DNA from: Litoreibacter ascidiaceicola
Lineage (GTDB): Bacteria; Pseudomonadota; Alphaproteobacteria; Rhodobacterales; Rhodobacteraceae
DNA length: 64,000 bases
Assembly (NCBI RefSeq): GCF_900129235.1
Contig: NZ_FQUV01000009.1
Span: 1-64,000 of the forward strand
Direction of reading: 5' to 3'
In this document: piece after piece, positions 60,255 through 64,000 of the stretch
Layout of the letters: each line of letters starts with the position of its first letter
Numbering within the stretch: the first letter of the stretch is position 1
Program-made: the position numbers and the translations under genes
Notes under the pieces: generated by a model
What the model saw: the letters and a program-made list of their open reading frames with translations, nothing else
Database searches by the model: none
Told to the model about the DNA's origin: nothing

Positions 60255-60392
60255 ATGAAAGTGACGGCAAACCGACCAATCACGGTTTACTCCGATGTGA
60301 ATTACCTCGATGTGGCTGAAGTGGCGATGCTCACCAGCACAATTTCAAACAAACTGGCATCTGCATTCAACGGCAGAAAAAGTTCCGACTAA
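60255..60392 (+). CDS. Possible small protein, 45 aa
   Basis: ATG GTG-rich frame (MKVTANRPITVYSDVNYLDV then helix AEVAMLTSTISNKLASAFNGR). It lies 34 bp after cueR on the same strand and overlaps the end of the sialidase-like gene by 4 bp. The sequence looks more protein-like than chance, but there is no clear ribosome-binding site and I know no family. Confidence 0.3.
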   Translation: MKVTANRPITVYSDVNYLDVAEVAMLTSTISNKLASAFNGRKSSD

Positions 60393-61636
60393 AACCGCGC
60401 AAAAATAACCCGGACTGTAGCCTTGTGATTTTGTTGTTCTGACCCTTCAATCGCAGGCTGTGTCCAAGCCAGATAGACCCCGTCTGATGTTTGCACCATT
60501 CGCGGAAAGTTGACGGAACCAGCCCCAGTATTGACCGTGATTGTTTGTTGCTGGCCACACGGTTCGCCTATTCTAGCTTGGCAGGCAAAAATGACTTCAC
60601 CAGCCTCTTGCCACTCCACCCAAGTGATGAGTGCAGTCTGTTCGTTTAGCATTAGCGCGTCGACACGCCCCGCTGCCTCTCCGAGGTCTATTCGCATTGG
60701 CGCGTCAAAATATCGACCGCCATTCTTTGAAAATGCGACTTTTACAGCAGGAGTATCATTCGCAGCAGTGTACCATGCTACGACAGCGGTCTCGCCAAGT
60801 GCATCTATGGCCGGACCATTTACCGGGCAACCAGAAATCTTCCAGTTATCTTTATGCACGATGCTGGGCTTCGACCATTGTCCGTCTTCTAGCCGAACCA
60901 CGGATATGTCACGAATTTCCGTGTCGGTCCGGTCACGATAGGCAACCAATACATCACCGTCAGAAAGAACCGTTGCTGATGTTTGGCAGCAACTGCATGT
61001 CTGGGCATCCAGTAGAATATCTTCGGACAGAATGCCGTCGGATGTGAGTTGTGTGGCGCGCAGTTGCATCGCATCTGGGAGCTCGGACGCCGGATCGGAA
61101 AACAGATCTTTCTTATAGGCACGCGCATCCAGCCAAACACTGATCAGCGCATTTTCTGTGATCGGCATCAAAGTTGCAAACCCATGCTGGCTTTGTGTGC
61201 CATCCTGATGAGGCACTATGGGCGCGCTCCATGTTCTGCCTTCATCCGCAGAGAGCGCAATGTTGACATCATAGGCAAACGGACCGTCGCCATCTTCTTG
61301 TAGCCAATGAGCTGCCAAGGTTCCGTCTGGAAAAGCTGCGATTGACGGGAAATCGGCCCAGTTAATGAACAGGTCATTGGATCTGACAATAGTGCGAGCC
61401 TCGGTCCACCCTGAAAAGTTGCCGACAGTCATTTTGACAACAAACCCGTCTCCATCCGGTTCAGTCCAACTCATAACGACGCGCCCATCGTTCAGAGCAA
61501 ACAACGTGGGTTCCTGTGGGTCTAGCCCGACCGGCGGATCTAAGATGACAAACTGGAGGGGCTCTGCTGCGACAAAACTAGACGTCGCAATCAAAACGAA
61601 AGCAGTAACGATACTCACAAAAGCTGATCTTAGCAT
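60389..61636 (-). CDS. Secreted sialidase-fold (BNR-repeat) protein
   Basis: 415 aa, signal peptide (FVSIVTAFVLIATSSFVAAE). Beta-propeller features: Asp-box-like SADEGRTW and SKNGGRYF, plus repeating AVVAWY, VLVAYRDRT and VYLAWTQPAI strands. The motif TCSCCQT (around residue 215) is unusual for a sialidase and could bind a metal or form a disulfide. Sialidase catalytic residues (Arg triad, Tyr/Glu pair) are not evident, so it is likely a propeller with another use. It follows the small secreted gene and cueR in the leftward copper operon. Confidence 0.7.
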   Translation of the reverse strand: MLRSAFVSIVTAFVLIATSSFVAAEPLQFVILDPPVGLDPQEPTLFALNDGRVVMSWTEPDGDGFVVKMTVGNFSGWTEARTIVRSNDLFINWADFPSIAAFPDGTLAAHWLQEDGDGPFAYDVNIALSADEGRTWSAPIVPHQDGTQSQHGFATLMPITENALISVWLDARAYKKDLFSDPASELPDAMQLRATQLTSDGILSEDILLDAQTCSCCQTSATVLSDGDVLVAYRDRTDTEIRDISVVRLEDGQWSKPSIVHKDNWKISGCPVNGPAIDALGETAVVAWYTAANDTPAVKVAFSKNGGRYFDAPMRIDLGEAAGRVDALMLNEQTALITWVEWQEAGEVIFACQARIGEPCGQQQTITVNTGAGSVNFPRMVQTSDGVYLAWTQPAIEGSEQQNHKATVRVIFARF

Positions 61637-61836
61637 GGTACAGAGACTGTGCCATCAAAGACGATGTCTAGCTGTCTTCCATGCAAACAATATTCATTTG
61701 AGAGAAACCGCGAGAACCCCTGCTCTTTCCAGCTTTGGTTGAATACAAATATTTGTGGATTTGCGTGGGCAATAGGTGGGAAAGCCAAGCTTGCCATCGC
61801 CAGCGTTTTGGTCGCAAAAGAGGGCTTTCTGATCAT
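61630..61836 (-). CDS. Small secreted protein, 68 aa
   Basis: ATG start. Signal peptide MIRKPSFATKTLAMASLAF then PPIAHA, followed by a short mature chain with two Cys (SNEYCLHGRQLDIVFDGTVSVPC). It overlaps the start of the propeller gene by 7 bp, so the two are coupled. Similar small proteins accompany copper ATPase genes, but I recognise no family. Confidence 0.5.
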   Translation of the reverse strand: MIRKPSFATKTLAMASLAFPPIAHANPQIFVFNQSWKEQGFSRFLSNEYCLHGRQLDIVFDGTVSVPC

Positions 61837-61865
61837 TGAAACGTCCTAACTAAAAATTCCGGTTC

Positions 61866-62261
61866 TTAATCTACATTGGCGTTCGACAGATCCTTAAGAA
61901 TGGGACAATCAGGTCTGTGGTCGCCGTGGCAAGCCTCTACCAAATGAGCTAGCGTGTTTCGCATGGACTTCAATTGCGCGATTTTCTCGTCGATCTGATG
62001 CAGATGTTCTTCGGCGATCTGCTTAACCTGAGCGCTTTCGCGGGTGCTGTCATCATAAAGCGCCAGCAACGTACGGCAATCTTCGATGGAGAATCCTAGC
62101 GCACGGGCACGGCCCAGAAACGCGAGTTTGTGCAGGTCGTTTTTTTGAAACGCGCGGTAGCCGTTATCACTTCTCAAGGGGCGGATTAGACCAATATCTT
62201 CGTAATACCGGATCGTTTTGGGCGGCAGGCCTGCGCGTTCTGCGACTTCTCCTATGTTCAT
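61866..62261 (-). CDS. cueR: CueR-type MerR-family copper regulator (second copy)
   Basis: 131 aa, ATG start with a GGAG ribosome-binding site. HTH MNIGEVAERAGLPPKTIRYYEDIGLI, dimerisation helix, and metal loop with Cys111 and Cys119 (CHGDHRPDC). It is 9 bp after the copper ATPase gene and probably controls that operon. The paralog at 59835 differs mainly in the middle helix. Two CueR proteins could respond to different copper levels or regulate separate promoters. Confidence 0.9.
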   Translation of the reverse strand: MNIGEVAERAGLPPKTIRYYEDIGLIRPLRSDNGYRAFQKNDLHKLAFLGRARALGFSIEDCRTLLALYDDSTRESAQVKQIAEEHLHQIDEKIAQLKSMRNTLAHLVEACHGDHRPDCPILKDLSNANVD

Positions 62262-62270
62262 TTTCGGCTC

Positions 62271-64000
62271 CTATTGTGCGGGTTGAGACGTCATTCTGGT
62301 GCGGGCAGCATCGGGTATTTCCATTTCGGACATGAGCGGTTTTACTCGGCGCAAACGCAAGGCATTGGTCAACACCGAAACCGAGGAAAGCGCCATGGCA
62401 CCCGCGGCAAAGACCGGGGACAGGAGCACGCCAAATGCCGGATAAAGGACACCCGCTGCCACAGGAATAAGTGCTGCATTATAGCCGAAGGCCCAGATTA
62501 GATTTTGGCGGATATTGCGCATCGTCGCGCGGGAAACTTCGATGGCATTGACCACGCCGCGCAAGTCGCCTGACATCAGCACGACATCGGCGCTTTCAAT
62601 GGCCACATCTGTACCGGTACCGATTGCAATGCCCACATCCGCGTGCGCAAGTGCGGGCGCGTCGTTGATGCCATCGCCGACAAAGGCAATCCGCTGACCG
62701 TCCGCACGCAGGCTGTCGAGCGCCGCAACCTTGCCCTCTGGCAATACGCCTGCAACGACATGGTCGATCCCCGTCTCGCGGGCTATGGCTTGTGCGGTTT
62801 CTTCCTTGTCGCCAGTAATCATTACCACTTTTATTCCCATTTTCCGCAACGCCGTAATCGCCGCAGCACTGGACGGTTTGACCGGGTCTGCCACGGCGAT
62901 CACAGCTGCAAGCTTTCCGTCGATAGCGGCATAAAGCGCTGTCCTGCCGCGTTCGGCCAACCTGTGTTCTTCGCCAGCGAGCGGGTTAATGTCGATCCCT
63001 TCGCGCGTCATCAGGCGGTCAGCGCCAACCAAAACTTTGTGACCTTCGACTGTGGCCTCCACGCCGTATCCGGTAATAGAAGTGAAGGTGTCCGCCACAG
63101 CCAGTTTGATACCTTCGGCCTTTGCACTAAGCACGATGGCTTCGGCAATAGGATGTTCCGACTGAGCTTCTACAGATGCGACAAGGCGCAGAGCTTCAGC
63201 CCGAACGACCCCGTCCGCCAGAACGAAATCGGTTAGCGTCGGCATTCCTTCCGTCACCGTCCCCGTCTTGTCGAGCGCGATCACGTCAACATCGCTCAGC
63301 CCCTGAAGCGCGTCACCTTTACGAAATAACACGCCCATCTCGGCCGCCCTGCCGGTCCCGACCATGATAGATGTCGGTGTGGCCAAACCCATGGCGCAAG
63401 GACAAGCGATAATCAGGACCGAAACACCAGCAACCAACGCAAAAGTCAACGCGGGATCAGGGCCTACCGTTAGCCAGACAGTTACTGTGAGTGCGGCGAG
63501 GCCCAACACCGCGGGTACGAACCACTTGGTAACGCGGTCCACCAGACCTTGAATAGGCAGTTTGGCGCCTTGCGCGTCCTCGACCATACGAATGATCTGC
63601 GCCAGAGTCGTATCGGCCCCCACCCGCGTTGCGCCGAAAGTCAGGCTGCCTGTTCCGTTCACGGTACCGCCCGTGACTGCATCACCTATCACCTTGGAGA
63701 CCGCCAATGGCTCCCCTGTAATCATGCTCTCGTCTACATTGCTGGTGCCATCGCTTACTTCACCATCGACGGGTATCCGCTCTCCGGGCCGGACAAGGAT
63801 TAAGTCGCCTAAGCGCAGCGCATCGATCTGAACTTCCTCAATCTCGCCGTTTCGCATCACGCGAGCAGTTTTGGGCTGCAATCCTAGAAGTGCTTGAATC
63901 GCCGCGCCTGTGCGTCCTTTGGCGCGTGCCTCCAGCCAGCGGCCCAGCAAAATTAACACAACGATCACCGCTGCCGCTTCGAAATAAACTGCGCGAACGC
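62271..64000 (-). CDS. copA: Copper-translocating P1B-type ATPase, N-terminus cut by window end
   Basis: The frame stays open to base 64000, so the N-terminal metal-binding and first membrane parts are missing; 576 codons remain. Features: [24 protein letters not shown] (membrane entry), [11 protein letters not shown] actuator region, the copper-path motif [10 protein letters not shown], the phosphorylation site DKTGTVTEG, the P1B HP motif (EHPIAEAIV) and [16 protein letters not shown] hinge. The enzyme pumps Cu(I) out of the cytoplasm with ATP. cueR follows by 9 bp in the same operon. The class (P1B-1, Cu+) rests on the CPC motif with the other copper genes around it. Confidence 0.93.
   Translation of the reverse strand, partial: VRAVYFEAAAVIVVLILLGRWLEARAKGRTGAAIQALLGLQPKTARVMRNGEIEEVQIDALRLGDLILVRPGERIPVDGEVSDGTSNVDESMITGEPLAVSKVIGDAVTGGTVNGTGSLTFGATRVGADTTLAQIIRMVEDAQGAKLPIQGLVDRVTKWFVPAVLGLAALTVTVWLTVGPDPALTFALVAGVSVLIIACPCAMGLATPTSIMVGTGRAAEMGVLFRKGDALQGLSDVDVIALDKTGTVTEGMPTLTDFVLADGVVRAEALRLVASVEAQSEHPIAEAIVLSAKAEGIKLAVADTFTSITGYGVEATVEGHKVLVGADRLMTREGIDINPLAGEEHRLAERGRTALYAAIDGKLAAVIAVADPVKPSSAAAITALRKMGIKVVMITGDKEETAQAIARETGIDHVVAGVLPEGKVAALDSLRADGQRIAFVGDGINDAPALAHADVGIAIGTGTDVAIESADVVLMSGDLRGVVNAIEVSRATMRNIRQNLIWAFGYNAALIPVAAGVLYPAFGVLLSPVFAAGAMALSSVSVLTNALRLRRVKPLMSEMEIPDAARTRMTSQPAQ

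Overview
The window looks like part of a large RepABC-type plasmid (or chromid) of a marine alphaproteobacterium, probably of the Roseobacter/Rhodobacterales group. The reasons are the repA-repB-repC cassette with a counter-transcribed RNA signal between repB and repC, a mobilisation block (TraG/VirD4-like coupling protein, relaxase, MobC), a long set of plasmid-backbone genes (tandem DUF736, strawberry-notch helicase fused to a methyltransferase, ParB-like, DUF3768, ArdC, DUF6927, DUF2493) and TRAP transporters. No rRNA, tRNA or CRISPR array was seen. Everything is read from sequence by eye; family names come from motif recognition, not database searches.

Layout. 1-2124: a retron-like cassette (HTH gene cut by the window edge, reverse transcriptase with the retron NAxxH and VTG motifs, TIR effector). 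2176-4046: small unknown genes, then a serine resolvase with repeats upstream and a WGR-domain partner. 4342-11450: a sialic-acid-type catabolic locus. A TRAP transporter, a D-2-hydroxyacid dehydrogenase and an AGE-family epimerase read leftward, divergent from a NanA-like lyase and a FadR-type GntR regulator, with two 12-14 bp palindromes between. 12065-19097: mobilisation genes, a possible oriT, and a secreted or anchored SH3-nuclease. 19332-33706: plasmid backbone, almost all on the minus strand, in which at least five genes share a leader motif. 34228-37730: repCBA.

38523-49161 is a defence island: an AbiEi-like/Fic fusion, a GHKL ATPase with a C-terminal PD-(D/E)XK-like motif, a three-gene TerB/ATPase/helicase operon matching the Shango system, and a SIR2 gene cut off by an IS3-family element (49159-50578). 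A backbone-like secreted protein gene follows, then an ISNCY-type element (51554-53129) with a 4-bp GATA target duplication.

53493-64000 is a copper-resistance island: DUF305 protein, a glutaredoxin/MauE-like gene broken by a stop codon inside its CPxG active site, a TolC-like channel, multicopper oxidase, a cupredoxin-CusF fusion, two CueR regulators, a sialidase-fold secreted protein with a CSCC motif, and a P1B copper ATPase cut by the window end.

How it works together: the backbone genes keep and spread the replicon (RepABC, MobC/relaxase/TraG, ArdC against restriction). Its cargo gives nutrient use (sialic acid), metal tolerance (copper) and phage defence (retron-TIR, Shango, SIR2, Fic, GHKL-nuclease). 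The best candidates for under-described biology are the HTH-RT-TIR cassette, the GHKL/PD-(D/E)XK protein divergent from Shango, the AbiEi-Fic fusion, the recurring leader motif of the backbone genes, and the AT-rich dyad shared by three plasmid promoters.
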